Shown: piece after piece, positions 53,245 through 62,716 of the stretch
How positions within the stretch are numbered: position 1 is the first letter of the stretch
Layout: each line of letters begins with the position of its first letter
NCBI RefSeq assembly: GCF_003234115.2
Contig: NZ_CP126251.1
Coordinates: 186,001 to 250,000 of the forward strand
Reading direction: 5' to 3'
DNA: 64,000 bases
Source of the DNA: Curtobacterium sp. MCPF17_002
GTDB lineage: Bacteria > Actinomycetota > Actinomycetes > Actinomycetales > Microbacteriaceae
Notes under the pieces: generated by a model
Told to the model about the DNA's origin: nothing
What the model saw: only the letters and a program-made list of their open reading frames with translations
The model's database searches: none
Made by a program: the position numbers and the translations under genes

Positions 53245-54191
53245 CCGTCGCCGCACCCGCGGTGCTCGCCGGTGCCGCGGTCAGGAGCACTCGCTCCCGG
53301 CCGCGGCCCGGCGCGCGCCGCCGCCAGCTCCTCGCGTGGCTGCTCGTCGCACCCGCGCTCGTGCTCGCCCTCGTCTTCTTCGTGGTGCCGATGGTCCTGC
53401 TCGTCGGGATGTCGTTCGCGAACTGGCCGCTGCTCGGCCGGGTCACGCCGGCCGGGATCGCGAACTACGTGCAGGCGTTCCAGGACGCCGCGTTCTGGCG
53501 CTCGCTCTGGTTCTCGCTGCTCTTCACCGTGGTGTCCGTCCCGCTCGGCATCGCCGTGAGCTACGCGGCGGCGACGATGGTCCGCGGTGAGGGCCGGTTC
53601 GTGTCCTTCGTCCGGACGTCGTTCTTCATGCCCGTCGTCATCGGGTTCACCGCGGCGGCGTACATGGCGAACGTGCTGCTCGTCCCCGGGACCGGCATCA
53701 TCAACGTCCTGCTCCACGCCGTGGGCATCACCGACGGAGACACCGCCTGGTTCACCGGCCCGACGACGGCGTTCTGGGCGGTCGTCGTCCTCACCGTGTG
53801 GAAGTCGATGGGCGTCGCGATGATCCTGCTCATGGCCGGCATGCAGTCGGTGCCGACCGAGGTCATCGAGGCGTCGAAGATCGACGGGGCCGGGTGGTGG
53901 CGGCGCGAGGCCTCCGTGGTCTTCCCGCTCGTCCGACGGCAGTTCGCGCTCTGCCTGCTGCTCGCGGTGTCCGGGTCGATCCTGGTGTTCGACCAGTTCT
54001 ACGTCCTCACCAAGGGCGGCCCGAGCGGGTCGACCACGACGACGGTGATGTACACGTACCAGCAGTCGTTCGTCCGGTACGACCTCGGCTACGGTGCCGC
54101 GCTCTCGATGATCCTCACCGTGGTCATCCTCGCCATCGCCGTCGTGCAGCTCCGGGCGCTCCGCTCCACGGGCGCGGAGGACGACCGATGA
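53241..54191 (+). CDS. CUT1 sugar ABC permease, subunit 1
   Basis: A 316-residue permease with six membrane segments (first at about residues 30-55). The EAA motif that docks the ATPase is EVIEASKIDGAGWWRREASVV (in part) near residue 210. The GTG overlaps the binding-protein stop (GTGA) and its own stop overlaps the second permease start (ATGA). The layout matches UgpA/MalF-type inner-membrane subunits. Confidence 0.92.
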   Translation: MTVAAPAVLAGAAVRSTRSRPRPGARRRQLLAWLLVAPALVLALVFFVVPMVLLVGMSFANWPLLGRVTPAGIANYVQAFQDAAFWRSLWFSLLFTVVSVPLGIAVSYAAATMVRGEGRFVSFVRTSFFMPVVIGFTAAAYMANVLLVPGTGIINVLLHAVGITDGDTAWFTGPTTAFWAVVVLTVWKSMGVAMILLMAGMQSVPTEVIEASKIDGAGWWRREASVVFPLVRRQFALCLLLAVSGSILVFDQFYVLTKGGPSGSTTTTVMYTYQQSFVRYDLGYGAALSMILTVVILAIAVVQLRALRSTGAEDDR

Positions 54192-55180
54192 GCGGGACGG
54201 ACGTGCGCCGGAGCGGGGTGGAGCCGGCGCGCAGCACGACCGCAGCCGGTCGACGCGACGCGGGGCGCGCCTCCAGGCCGGAGCACGACGACCGGACCGA
54301 TGCACCGGACGTGCGCCCCCGCCGGACCCGCCGTCGACGGCCGAGCATCGCCGGCATCGCCTACGTCGTCGTCGGGACGGTGCTGGCGCTCCTCTTCATC
54401 GCACCGGTGCTCTACATCCTGCTGCGGTCGTTCCTGCCGCCGTCCGCGGACGCGGACGGCATCGGCCTCGACTCCATCGCGACACTGACGCTCCGGAACT
54501 ACACGAAGGTGTTCGACCCGTCCGTCGACCTCCGGCAGAACGTCGTCAACTCGTTCGTCGTCGCGATCTCGGTCGCGGTCCTCGTCGGCATCGTGTCGAC
54601 CCTGGCGGCCTACGCGCTCTCGAAGATCCGGTTCCGCGGCTCGACGATCGTGTTCGTGCTCCTGCTCGCGCCGCTCGTCGTGCCGTTCCAGGGTCTGCTC
54701 ACGCCGCTGTCGATCGTGCTCGGCAAGCTCGGACTGCTCGACTCGCTCGCCGGCGTGGTCCTCGTGCTCGTCACCCTGCAACTCCCGTTCTCGGTGTTCG
54801 TGATGCGGAACACGTTCGACGGCATCCCGCCGGAGCTCGAGGACGCGGCGCAGATCGACGGGGCCGGCACCGGCCGGATCCTGCGGTCAGTCATGCTCCC
54901 GCTCTCGTGGCCCGGTCTCGTGACCGTCTGCCTGTTCGGCTTCATGGCCGGCTGGAACGACCTGCTCAGCTCGGTCGTCTTCCTGTCGACCGACAGCAAG
55001 TACACACTCCCGCTCGCACTCTCGAGCATCAGCACCTCGTTCAAGATCCCGGGCGTCCCCGTGATCGACCCCGGACTCCTCACCGCCGTGGCGTGCGTCG
55101 CGACGGTCCCGGTGGTCGTGCTGTTCCTCGCGCTGCAGCGCTACTACACAAAAGGCCTGATCGGAGGGTCAATCAAATGA
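54188..55180 (+). CDS. CUT1 sugar ABC permease, subunit 2
   Basis: A 330-residue permease of the MalG/UgpE type. A 50-residue basic cytoplasmic tail precedes six membrane segments. The EAA motif is ELEDAAQIDGAGTGRILRSV near residue 218. The protein ends in QRYYTKGLIGGSIK, the usual terminus of this subunit. The ATG overlaps the first permease stop and its stop overlaps the GH127 start. Confidence 0.92.
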   Translation: MSGTDVRRSGVEPARSTTAAGRRDAGRASRPEHDDRTDAPDVRPRRTRRRRPSIAGIAYVVVGTVLALLFIAPVLYILLRSFLPPSADADGIGLDSIATLTLRNYTKVFDPSVDLRQNVVNSFVVAISVAVLVGIVSTLAAYALSKIRFRGSTIVFVLLLAPLVVPFQGLLTPLSIVLGKLGLLDSLAGVVLVLVTLQLPFSVFVMRNTFDGIPPELEDAAQIDGAGTGRILRSVMLPLSWPGLVTVCLFGFMAGWNDLLSSVVFLSTDSKYTLPLALSSISTSFKIPGVPVIDPGLLTAVACVATVPVVVLFLALQRYYTKGLIGGSIK

Positions 55181-57111
55181 TCGAGTACACCACCACGGCG
55201 CAGGGCCGGAAGCACCGGCCGATCCCGCTCGGCAGGATCACACCACGCGGGTGGCTGCTGGACCAACTCCGGCTGCAGGCAGACGGGATCACCGGGCAGC
55301 TCGAGGCAGTCTGGTCCGACGTCGGACCGGACAGCGGCTGGCTGGGCGGCCCGGGGGAGAACTGGGAACGCGGGCCGTACTACCTCGACGGGCTCGTCCC
55401 GCTCGCCCACGTCCTGCACGACGAGCGGCTGCAGGGCCTCGCGACGCCGTGGATCGAGTGGATCCTCGGCTCCCAGCGGGACGACGGGTTCTTCGGTCCC
55501 GCCGCGAACGACGACTGGTGGCCGCGGATGGTCGCACTCAAGGTCCTGACGCAGCACGCGGACGCGACCGGCGACGAGCGCGTCGAGCCCTTCGCCGAGC
55601 GGTACTTCCGCCACCAGCTCGAGCACCTGCCGACGCGGCCGCTGACGTCGTGGGGCCGTGCCCGTGGCGCCGACAACGCCCTGTCGGTGTGGTGGCTGTA
55701 CGAGCGCACGGGGGAGGACTGGCTGCTGGAGCTCGTCGACCTCATCGCATCGCAGACCACCGACTGGGACGACTACCTGGCAGGCGGCCTCATCACCGGC
55801 GCCGCGCGGGTATTCTCGCACCGGACGCACGGCCCCAACGTGGCGATGGGGCTCAAGACCGGCGCGGTCGACGCCCTCCGCGACGAGCAGTTCGAGCGGC
55901 ACGGACGCCGGACGGAGTCCTCGTTCGGCAACCTCGACCGTTGGCACGGACAGGCGCACGGCTGGTTCTCCGGCGACGAGTGGCTCGGCGGCCGCGAAGC
56001 CACCGCCGGCATCGAGACCTGCCAGGTCGTCGAGATGATGTTCACCACCGAGGTGCACGCCCAGGTGTACGGCCGCGGGATCGACGGCGACCGGCTCGAG
56101 TCGCTCGCCTACAACCTGCTGCCCGCCTCGAGCGACCCGACGATGCGCGGACACCAGTACCACCAGCAGGCCAACCAGGTCGAGGTGTCCGTCGCCCGCC
56201 GCGAGTGGTCGTTCTCGTCCGACGACGCGAACCTCTTCGGCCTCGAGCCGCACTTCGGCTGCTGCACCGCGAACCTGCACCAGGGGTGGCCGAAGTTCGT
56301 GTCGCACCTGTGGCTCCGCGACGACGACGGGCTCCGCGTGGTCGCGTACGCACCGGCCGCGATCGAGTCCGACGTGGACGGCGACCCCGTCTCGCTCGTC
56401 GTCGACACCGAGTACCCCTTCGACGAGACCGTCACGATCCGCGTCGACACCGACCGCACCGAGCCCTTCGCGATCCGGCTGCGGATCCCGGAGTGGGCTG
56501 CCGGGGCGGCCGGGGTGACGCTCACGGTCGGCGGTGCACCCGTGGCGATCGCGTCCGGCGGTGCAGCCGACGGGCTGGTCCCCGTCGACGGGTACGTCAC
56601 GGTCGAACGGGACTGGTCGACGGCCGGCGACGTGGTCCTCGTGCTGCCCATGCAGGCACGGGTGATCCGCCGCGACCGTCAAGCTGCGAGCGTCCGGCTG
56701 GGACCGCTCACGATGGTGCACACCTCCGGCGAACGGTGGATCGAGCACGAGGGCGCCCCCGGAATCGGGGAGTGGGAGGTCCACCCCCGCGGGTCGTGGA
56801 ACGTAGCGCTCGCCGAGGTGGACTCGGCACCCGGGTGGCGGATCGACCGCCGACGGGTGCCGGATGCACCGTGGTCGCTCACGGGGCGGAGTGCTCCGGT
56901 GGTCCTCCACGCCAGCGGTGCCCGGGCGACCGAGTGGCGGAAGGCGGGCGCCCAGGCAGACGTGCCGCCGCCGAGTCCGGTGCTCGACCACGGGCCCGAC
57001 GACGACCTGCGGCTGGTGCCGTACGGATCGGCGCGGGTGCGGGTGACGGAGTTCCCGGTGATCGGGAGCTGGGGCGACGTCGACGACCCGGACGAGCCGG
57101 CGAGGCACTGA
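55177..57111 (+). CDS. GH127 family glycoside hydrolase (beta-L-arabinofuranosidase type)
   Basis: A 644-residue cytoplasmic enzyme of the former DUF1680 group. Metal and catalytic motifs are visible: GIETCQVVEMM near residue 280 (Glu-x-Cys) and HFGCCTANLHQGWPKF near residue 362 (double Cys), which correspond to the Zn-bound cysteines and the acidic residue of HypBA1. Characterised members remove beta-L-arabinofuranose from plant hydroxyproline-rich glycoproteins. It is coupled to the permeases, so the imported oligosaccharide is probably its substrate. The ATG overlaps the upstream stop. Confidence 0.9.
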   Translation: MIEYTTTAQGRKHRPIPLGRITPRGWLLDQLRLQADGITGQLEAVWSDVGPDSGWLGGPGENWERGPYYLDGLVPLAHVLHDERLQGLATPWIEWILGSQRDDGFFGPAANDDWWPRMVALKVLTQHADATGDERVEPFAERYFRHQLEHLPTRPLTSWGRARGADNALSVWWLYERTGEDWLLELVDLIASQTTDWDDYLAGGLITGAARVFSHRTHGPNVAMGLKTGAVDALRDEQFERHGRRTESSFGNLDRWHGQAHGWFSGDEWLGGREATAGIETCQVVEMMFTTEVHAQVYGRGIDGDRLESLAYNLLPASSDPTMRGHQYHQQANQVEVSVARREWSFSSDDANLFGLEPHFGCCTANLHQGWPKFVSHLWLRDDDGLRVVAYAPAAIESDVDGDPVSLVVDTEYPFDETVTIRVDTDRTEPFAIRLRIPEWAAGAAGVTLTVGGAPVAIASGGAADGLVPVDGYVTVERDWSTAGDVVLVLPMQARVIRRDRQAASVRLGPLTMVHTSGERWIEHEGAPGIGEWEVHPRGSWNVALAEVDSAPGWRIDRRRVPDAPWSLTGRSAPVVLHASGARATEWRKAGAQADVPPPSPVLDHGPDDDLRLVPYGSARVRVTEFPVIGSWGDVDDPDEPARH

Positions 57112-57126
57112 GGGCGGGATGTCCCA

Positions 57127-57162
57127 GCACGAGCCGGAGGCACATGCGCTTCCGGCTCGTGC
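57127..57162 (+). terminator. terminator of the GH127 operon
   Basis: A 12-bp stem (57127-57138 with 57151-57162) and a 12-base loop, 15 bp after the GH127 stop. The rest of the gap to 57330 shows only a possible -10 TACGCT at 57298-57303 near the next gene. Confidence 0.7.
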
Positions 57163-57330
57163 CGTTCGTGCAGTGCAGCGTAGGGCTCGGTTGCACGTCG
57201 TCCGAACGGATCTCGAGGAGCGGGTGCGGTGTACTCCGGCCGCGCGGATCGTTCAGCGTTGCAGCGTGCACGGGGTGGGGAGTCGGAGAGGACCTACGCT
57301 TCTGACCAGGCGGCGGAGGGGGCATCGAGG

Positions 57331-57735
57331 ATGGATCGCGTACTTCTGACTGAACGGCAGGTCGAGATCCTGGTGTTGCTCGCGTGGGGCGAACCGGTTC
57401 GTTGCATCGCGAAGGAGCTGTACCTGAGCGCTGCGACGGTGAACTACCACCTCGGGCGTCTCCGGCGGATCTTCGGCGCACAGTCTCTGCCGTCACTGGT
57501 CGCAGCGGCGTCCGTGGCGGGGATCCTGACGAGCGATCAGCTCCCGGTTCAGGGCACGGGGCGCCTCGATGTGGCGCCGAGCGAGCAGTCATGGGACCGC
57601 GCGTCGCCGCTGTGGACGCCCCATGCGCTGGCCGGTGCCGATCAAGCGGATCCCACCCACTTCGCGCCTGATCACTCCGCCCGGTCTGCTGCCGTCACGG
57701 CCGCTGCATTCGTCCAGGTTGAGAAGATCATCTAG
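57331..57735 (+). CDS. LuxR-type HTH regulator, short
   Basis: A 134-residue protein. The first 70 residues form a complete LuxR/GerE DNA-binding domain (LTERQVEILVLLAWGEPVRCI and LYLSAATVNYHLGRLRRIFG, in part). The remaining 60 residues are low in order with no sensor domain, so the signal input is absent or elsewhere. Base composition is slightly lower in GC than neighbours. An in-frame GTG at 57229 would add 34 residues with a poor context, so the ATG is preferred. The next gene is an MFS permease on the same strand, a possible target. Confidence 0.75.
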   Translation: MDRVLLTERQVEILVLLAWGEPVRCIAKELYLSAATVNYHLGRLRRIFGAQSLPSLVAAASVAGILTSDQLPVQGTGRLDVAPSEQSWDRASPLWTPHALAGADQADPTHFAPDHSARSAAVTAAAFVQVEKII

Positions 57736-57900
57736 TCCGTTCTCCCTCGGGCGCATCCACGCTCCGATTGCTGCTGTGATGTGGGTGTTCGCGGCGCTCG
57801 TTGCGCGACCTTGCATGCGATGGCGCGCTCGGAGCGTCTCCCGCCGTCCCGAGCGCTCACCTGGCCACGGTGAGCCGACGTGAGAGGACCTGAATACGAC

Positions 57901-59109
57901 ATGACGAACAGATACCGCTTCCTGGTCCGGAAACGCTTCACGGTCTGGGCGCTCTTCGCGGTCGTGGTCCGGATCCCGAACGCAAGTGCTCCGCTGGCGA
58001 TGGTGTTCCTCGGCCACGGCGCCACAGGTTCGTACGCCTCCGGGGGAACACTCGCTGCTGCCTTCGTCGTCGGCGAAGTCGGTGGAGCCGCTCTCCTCGG
58101 TTGGCTCGGTCGAGAGAAGAACGTCCGGCGCGACGTGTCGATCGGTCTCGCGGTCGGCGCCGTCGCGTTCGGCCTCCTCGCCGTTGGTGGCGTCATCCCG
58201 TACTGGCTGCTGGTCGGTGCCGCCGTCCTTGCCGGCGCCGGACCCGCGCAGAGCGGGGGCGCCCTGCGCGCTGCGCTCGGTCGGATCGTCGAAGACAAGG
58301 ACCTCGCGCGTGCCTACAGTGTCGATTCCCTCATCAGCGAGCTCGTCTGGCTCATCGCACCGGCGCTGGTCGTCGCCGCCGCCGTGATCGTGTCGCCGTA
58401 CGCGGTACTCGCCCTCAGCGCTGCGCTCCTGGTCGTCGGGACGGTTCTCGCCGCGACGGCAGGAGGGGAGCTCCTCGCCGCAGGGTCGTCGACCGAAGGT
58501 GCGCAGATCTCGACCTCGAGACGCCCGCTGATCCACGCCTGGCCCATCTACCTGACGAGCGCGGCTGCTCTGTCGTTGCTCGCGGTCGCCGAACTCGTGC
58601 TGCCGTCGTTGCTCGAACAGCGCGGCTTCCGGGCTGAGTGGTCCGGGTTGCTCCTGGCGGTGTTCGCGGGTGCAAGCGCGCTCGCGTCCATCGTCTACGG
58701 GTTGCGGACGTGGTTCGGAAGCGTTCGCGCGCAATCGACGGTGTTCCTCATCGCGACGGCTGTCGCACTCGGGGCGATGGCGTTGTCGACGGGAATGGCC
58801 TTCATCGGGATCGCGCTCGTGCTCGCCGGCGTGTGCCAATCGGTCGTGATGATCACGAGGAACCTTTCGCTCCGTGACGAACTGCCACCCGCACTGCACA
58901 CCAGCGGGTTCACCTTCATGTACTCCGTGCAGGGGGCCGGCTATGCGGCGAGCGCGGTCCTGGCTTCTGCTGTGCTCGATGGCGCGGGCGCCCCAGCGGC
59001 GATCGGGGCTGGAATCGCCGTGATGCTGGTCCTCACGGTCGTGAGCGTCGTCGCCGATGTGTCCAGACGGAGCGCCCGTACGCTCGCCACGTCCGCGGAC
59101 TGTGCATGA
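57901..59109 (+). CDS. MFS transporter
   Basis: A 402-residue permease with about twelve membrane segments and no clear substrate signature. Notable phrases are AGAGPAQSGGALRAALGRIV near residue 108 and SGFTFMYSVQGAGYAASAVLAS near residue 340 (in part), as seen in drug- or metabolite-efflux MFS proteins. A GTG at 57880 in frame is an alternative start. No binding-protein or enzyme partner is adjacent. The 165-bp gap from the LuxR-type gene holds no clear promoter. Confidence 0.7.
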   Translation: MTNRYRFLVRKRFTVWALFAVVVRIPNASAPLAMVFLGHGATGSYASGGTLAAAFVVGEVGGAALLGWLGREKNVRRDVSIGLAVGAVAFGLLAVGGVIPYWLLVGAAVLAGAGPAQSGGALRAALGRIVEDKDLARAYSVDSLISELVWLIAPALVVAAAVIVSPYAVLALSAALLVVGTVLAATAGGELLAAGSSTEGAQISTSRRPLIHAWPIYLTSAAALSLLAVAELVLPSLLEQRGFRAEWSGLLLAVFAGASALASIVYGLRTWFGSVRAQSTVFLIATAVALGAMALSTGMAFIGIALVLAGVCQSVVMITRNLSLRDELPPALHTSGFTFMYSVQGAGYAASAVLASAVLDGAGAPAAIGAGIAVMLVLTVVSVVADVSRRSARTLATSADCA

Positions 59110-59179
59110 CGGCCGGAGCGCAGGAGGGCAGGGCGTGACAGAACCCGGAATCACCTGCCCGGCCCGGTACGGTGGCCAC

Positions 59180-60205
59180 GTGGGCAAGGTCACACTGCAG
59201 GACGTCGCGGATCACGCCGGTGTGTCGATGAAGACCGTGTCCAACGTGGTCCGCGGCTACCGGCACGTCAGCGTGGGCATGCGCGACCGCGTGCAGGCCG
59301 CGGTCGACGAGCTCGGCTACCGCCCGAACGTCTCCGGCCGCAGCCTCGCCACGGGCCGATCGAACATGCTCGCCTTCGCGTTCCCGGACCTCCGCCGGCC
59401 CTACTTCGCGGAGCTCGCCCATGTGTTCTCCCGCGTCTGCGCGGACCGCGGCTACCAGTTGCTCCTCGAGGAGACCGGCGGCACGGCTGATGGGGAGCGC
59501 TCGGCGGTGCGGGGGCGCGAGGCCGGCGTGGTCGACGGTGTGGTGATCCACCCGCAGGTGCTCACCCCGGAGTACATCGACGGCATCCGGGGCGACACCG
59601 TGGTGGTGTTCCTCGGTGAGGACGTCCGGCCGGAGTGCTCCGACCAGGTGATGATCGACAACGTCGGCGCCGCGGCCGAGGCGGTCGGGCACCTCGTCGC
59701 ACTCGGTCGCCGGCGCATCGGGTTCCTCGGGCACGAGGTCGGTCCGGCGTCGCGCACGTCGACGTTCCGGCTGGAGGGCTACCGTGCCGGGCTCGAGCGA
59801 GCGGGTCTCGTCGCGGACGACGCACTCCTCGTCGCGCGCGAGGTCGGCGACGCGGCGGGTGCGGAGACCGCCTTCGGGGCGGCCCTCGACGCCGGACTCG
59901 ACATCGACGCCCTGCTCTGTCGCGACGACCTCGCAGCCATCGGCGCCCTCCGCGCGATGCGGTTGCGCGGACTGGAGGCCCCTGGTGACGTCGCCGTCGT
60001 CGGGTGGGACGGCTTCGGGCTCGCCGCGAGCCTCGCCCCGAGTCTCACGTCCGTCGCACCGGACACGGTCGCCCTCGCCGAGTCCGCGCTCGACCTCCTC
60101 CTCGGTCGCATCGACGGTGACGACGCGGCCGGCCGCCTGGTCACGGTGGGCCACCGTCTCGTGGTGGGGGAGAGCGCACCGTACGCGGACGGTTCCGTCG
60201 ACTGA
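59180..60205 (+). CDS. LacI family regulator
   Basis: A 341-residue regulator. The HTH is KVTLQDVADHAGVSMKTVSNVV (in part, residues 3-23) with hinge RPNVSGRSLATGRS near residue 50. The sensor domain ends in SVAPDTVALAESALDLLLG. Two starts are possible: GTG 59180 lies six bases after TACGGT (leaderless) and puts the HTH at the normal position, whereas GTG 59135 has a strong AGGAGG Shine-Dalgarno and would add 15 residues. It is convergent with the GH31 gene and may control that operon, whose promoter is outside the window. Confidence 0.85.
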   Translation: MGKVTLQDVADHAGVSMKTVSNVVRGYRHVSVGMRDRVQAAVDELGYRPNVSGRSLATGRSNMLAFAFPDLRRPYFAELAHVFSRVCADRGYQLLLEETGGTADGERSAVRGREAGVVDGVVIHPQVLTPEYIDGIRGDTVVVFLGEDVRPECSDQVMIDNVGAAAEAVGHLVALGRRRIGFLGHEVGPASRTSTFRLEGYRAGLERAGLVADDALLVAREVGDAAGAETAFGAALDAGLDIDALLCRDDLAAIGALRAMRLRGLEAPGDVAVVGWDGFGLAASLAPSLTSVAPDTVALAESALDLLLGRIDGDDAAGRLVTVGHRLVVGESAPYADGSVD

Positions 60206-60241
60206 CTGGAGGCGCGGGGCGGACCCGCCCCGCGCCTCCAG
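60206..60241. terminator. bidirectional hairpin terminator
   Basis: A 17-bp stem (60206-60222 with 60225-60241) framed by CTGGAGGCGCGG and CCGCGCCTCCAG, with a two-base loop, between convergent LacI and GH31 genes. It shares the GGAGGCGCGG arm of the palindrome family but has a different core. Confidence 0.85.
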
Positions 60242-60253
60242 GCCGTCACACCG

Positions 60254-62716
60254 TCAGTCCGTACCGGGCTGGACGCTCCCGGGGCGAACGTCGCTGGGCT
60301 GGACGGCGCTGGGGTGGACAGCACCGAGCAGCTCGACCAGTGCGGAGCGGACCGCGACCGGCAGGTCGACGCTCTCGAGTTCCGCGATGCGGTCCGCTCG
60401 GGACGCGTCCCGCGCCACGACGGTCCACGCCTCCAGCTTCTCGGGGTTGCCGGTCTGCGCGCGCTCGAGCAGGCGGCGCGCGCCGCCGCGTGCGTCGACG
60501 CCCACGCGCGGTGGGCCGGCGAGGGTGAGCACGGCACCGTCGGCGGAGTCGACCGACAGGTCGACCGAGAAACGGTCGGTCGACTGCTCGGCGACCCGCT
60601 GTCCGGCTGCCGGTGCGGCGAGGAAGGTGACCCGCCAGTGCCGACGCTCCGGCACCGAGGTGTGGTCGCCCTCGGCGGCGCCGATGCGGAAGGCGGCTCC
60701 GTCGGCGTCCCACGACAGGTGCGTGGTGCAGACCGAGTCCGGGTCGTCCTCGCGGTCCTCGACGAGGGTGAACGAGCCGGAGGACCCGGGCGCGACGAGC
60801 ACCTCGAGCGACGTCGGGTTCACGGTGGCGTCGACCTCGTCCTCGGCGGCGAGCGGCAGGATCCCGCCGGCGCGGAGGAGCACCGGGATGCCCTCGATGC
60901 CGCGGTGCAGCTCGACCCGGCGGTCCCCGGCGTAGGTCGTGCCGGTGAACACGTCGGTCCAGGTGCCGGGCGGCAGCCAGGCCCGGGCGCGACCGAGGAG
61001 CGACTCCGGGTCCCGCGGCTCCACGATCGGCGCGACGATCAGTTCGCTGCCGAACGCGTACTCGTTCGGGACGCCGTAGGCCTCCTCGCGGTGCGGCTCG
61101 AGGTGGTAGACGGGCCGGACCAGCGCGGTGCCCGCGGCGGCACGGTGGTTCATCGTGTGCAGGTAGGGGACCAGGCGGTGCCGGAAGCGCAGGGCATCGC
61201 CCATCGCCGCGCGGGACTCGGCCGGGAACGCCCACGGCTCCTTCCGGATGAACGGATTGTTCGCCGAGTGCAGGCGCATGATCGGCGAGAAGACGCCGAA
61301 CTGCACCCACCGCGTCGCCAGCTCGTCGTCGCGGACTCCACGCGTGTGGCCGCCGATGTCGTGACTCCACCAGCCGTAGCCGATGTTCGCCGCGGTCGCG
61401 GTGAACTCCGGCTGGAACGCCAGCGACGCCCACGACACGACCGCGTCGCCGGAGAACCCGACGGCGTAGCGGTGGCTGCCGGGGCCGGCGTACCGCGAGA
61501 ACGTCATGCCCGCGCCGCCGTCCCGCGCCGAGTCGAGGTGGTGGAAGTGGTTGAGGAGCCAGAGCGGGTCGACACCGGGCAGGCTCGTGGTCCGGCCCTG
61601 CTGCCAGTCGATCCACCAGAAGTCGACGCCCTGTTCCTCGAGCGGACGGTGCAGCACGGCGAAGTACGCCTCGAGGAACCGCGGGTCGGTGGGGTCGAAC
61701 GGCACCGGTGTGCCGGTCGTGGGGTCGATGGCCATCGCCTCGGCCATCGCCGGGTAGGCGTCCTCGAACGCGCGCACCCCGTCAGCCGGGTGCAGGTTGA
61801 GCGTCGTGCGCATGCCGCGGCGGTGCAGCTCGGCGAGGAACGCGGCCGGGTCGGGGAAGAGCGACGGCTCCCACGAGTACCCGGTCCAGCCGTTGCCGAA
61901 CCGCTCCGGGACGGACCCGACGCGGTGCCAGTCCATGTCGATCACGGCGACCGAGAACGGCAGACGTTCGTCGGCGAACCGGTCCACCAGGGCCAGGTAC
62001 TCGGTGTCCGTGTAGGGGTGGTAGCGGCTCCACCAGTTGCCGAGCGCCCACCGCGGCAGGAGCGACGGCGCCCCGGAGACGGCGTGGTAGGCGTGGAGCG
62101 CGGCGTCGTAGTCGCGGCCGTACGCGAACACCGTGACGTCGCGGCGACCGGGGACGCGCGTGCCGATCCAGCCGTCGCCCTCGAACAGGAAGGACTCCGA
62201 GTCGTCGAGGACGGTGATGCCGTCGCGGGCGAGGATGCCGGGCTCCAGGGGCATCCGACCGTCGACGTCGTCGAGGGTGCGACCGGTGCCGCCGAGGTCG
62301 CGCGGCTCCTGTCCCCAGCGCCACCGGTTGGCGTCCGGGCCGAACGTCTCGACGGTGAAGCCGCCGGGGGAGAACGGACGGCCGTCGTAGTGCAGGCGGG
62401 CGCGGGCGGTGGTGACCACGACGCCGCCGCCGGCGGTGCCGGGGTCGGCGGTGCTGTCGGCGGGGCCGGCGGTGCCGGTGCCGCCGGTGCGCTCCGCCGT
62501 GTACGACGGCACCGGCAGGTCGCGGCGCAGCGCGAACGTCGACGCGCGGTCCTCGAACCCGCCGTCATCGCTCCACTCGACGCGGAACACCCCGTCGGCG
62601 AGGACGGTCACGCGCCAGTGGTCGCCGGTGATCGTGGCTGCCGGGTCGGCGCGGGGCGCGGTGCCGGGGAACGGGCGGATGACGTCCGCGGTGGTGTGGG
62701 TCTCGGTCGACGCCAT
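60254..62716 (-). CDS. GH31 family alpha-glycosidase
   Basis: An 820-residue cytoplasmic enzyme. The N-terminal 200 residues are a beta-sandwich. The GH31 barrel follows, with LLPRWALGNWWSRYHPYTD near residue 220, IDMDWH near residue 262, the nucleophile region VDFWWIDWQQGR near residue 366 and the acid/base region AVGFSGDAVVSWASL near residue 425. The C-terminus has the usual GH31 beta-sandwich. The family covers alpha-glucosidase, alpha-xylosidase, alpha-galactosidase and others, so the substrate is open. The ATG shares one base with the upstream permease stop (TGATG). Confidence 0.88.
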   Translation of the reverse strand: MASTETHTTADVIRPFPGTAPRADPAATITGDHWRVTVLADGVFRVEWSDDGGFEDRASTFALRRDLPVPSYTAERTGGTGTAGPADSTADPGTAGGGVVVTTARARLHYDGRPFSPGGFTVETFGPDANRWRWGQEPRDLGGTGRTLDDVDGRMPLEPGILARDGITVLDDSESFLFEGDGWIGTRVPGRRDVTVFAYGRDYDAALHAYHAVSGAPSLLPRWALGNWWSRYHPYTDTEYLALVDRFADERLPFSVAVIDMDWHRVGSVPERFGNGWTGYSWEPSLFPDPAAFLAELHRRGMRTTLNLHPADGVRAFEDAYPAMAEAMAIDPTTGTPVPFDPTDPRFLEAYFAVLHRPLEEQGVDFWWIDWQQGRTTSLPGVDPLWLLNHFHHLDSARDGGAGMTFSRYAGPGSHRYAVGFSGDAVVSWASLAFQPEFTATAANIGYGWWSHDIGGHTRGVRDDELATRWVQFGVFSPIMRLHSANNPFIRKEPWAFPAESRAAMGDALRFRHRLVPYLHTMNHRAAAGTALVRPVYHLEPHREEAYGVPNEYAFGSELIVAPIVEPRDPESLLGRARAWLPPGTWTDVFTGTTYAGDRRVELHRGIEGIPVLLRAGGILPLAAEDEVDATVNPTSLEVLVAPGSSGSFTLVEDREDDPDSVCTTHLSWDADGAAFRIGAAEGDHTSVPERRHWRVTFLAAPAAGQRVAEQSTDRFSVDLSVDSADGAVLTLAGPPRVGVDARGGARRLLERAQTGNPEKLEAWTVVARDASRADRIAELESVDLPVAVRSALVELLGAVHPSAVQPSDVRPGSVQPGTD

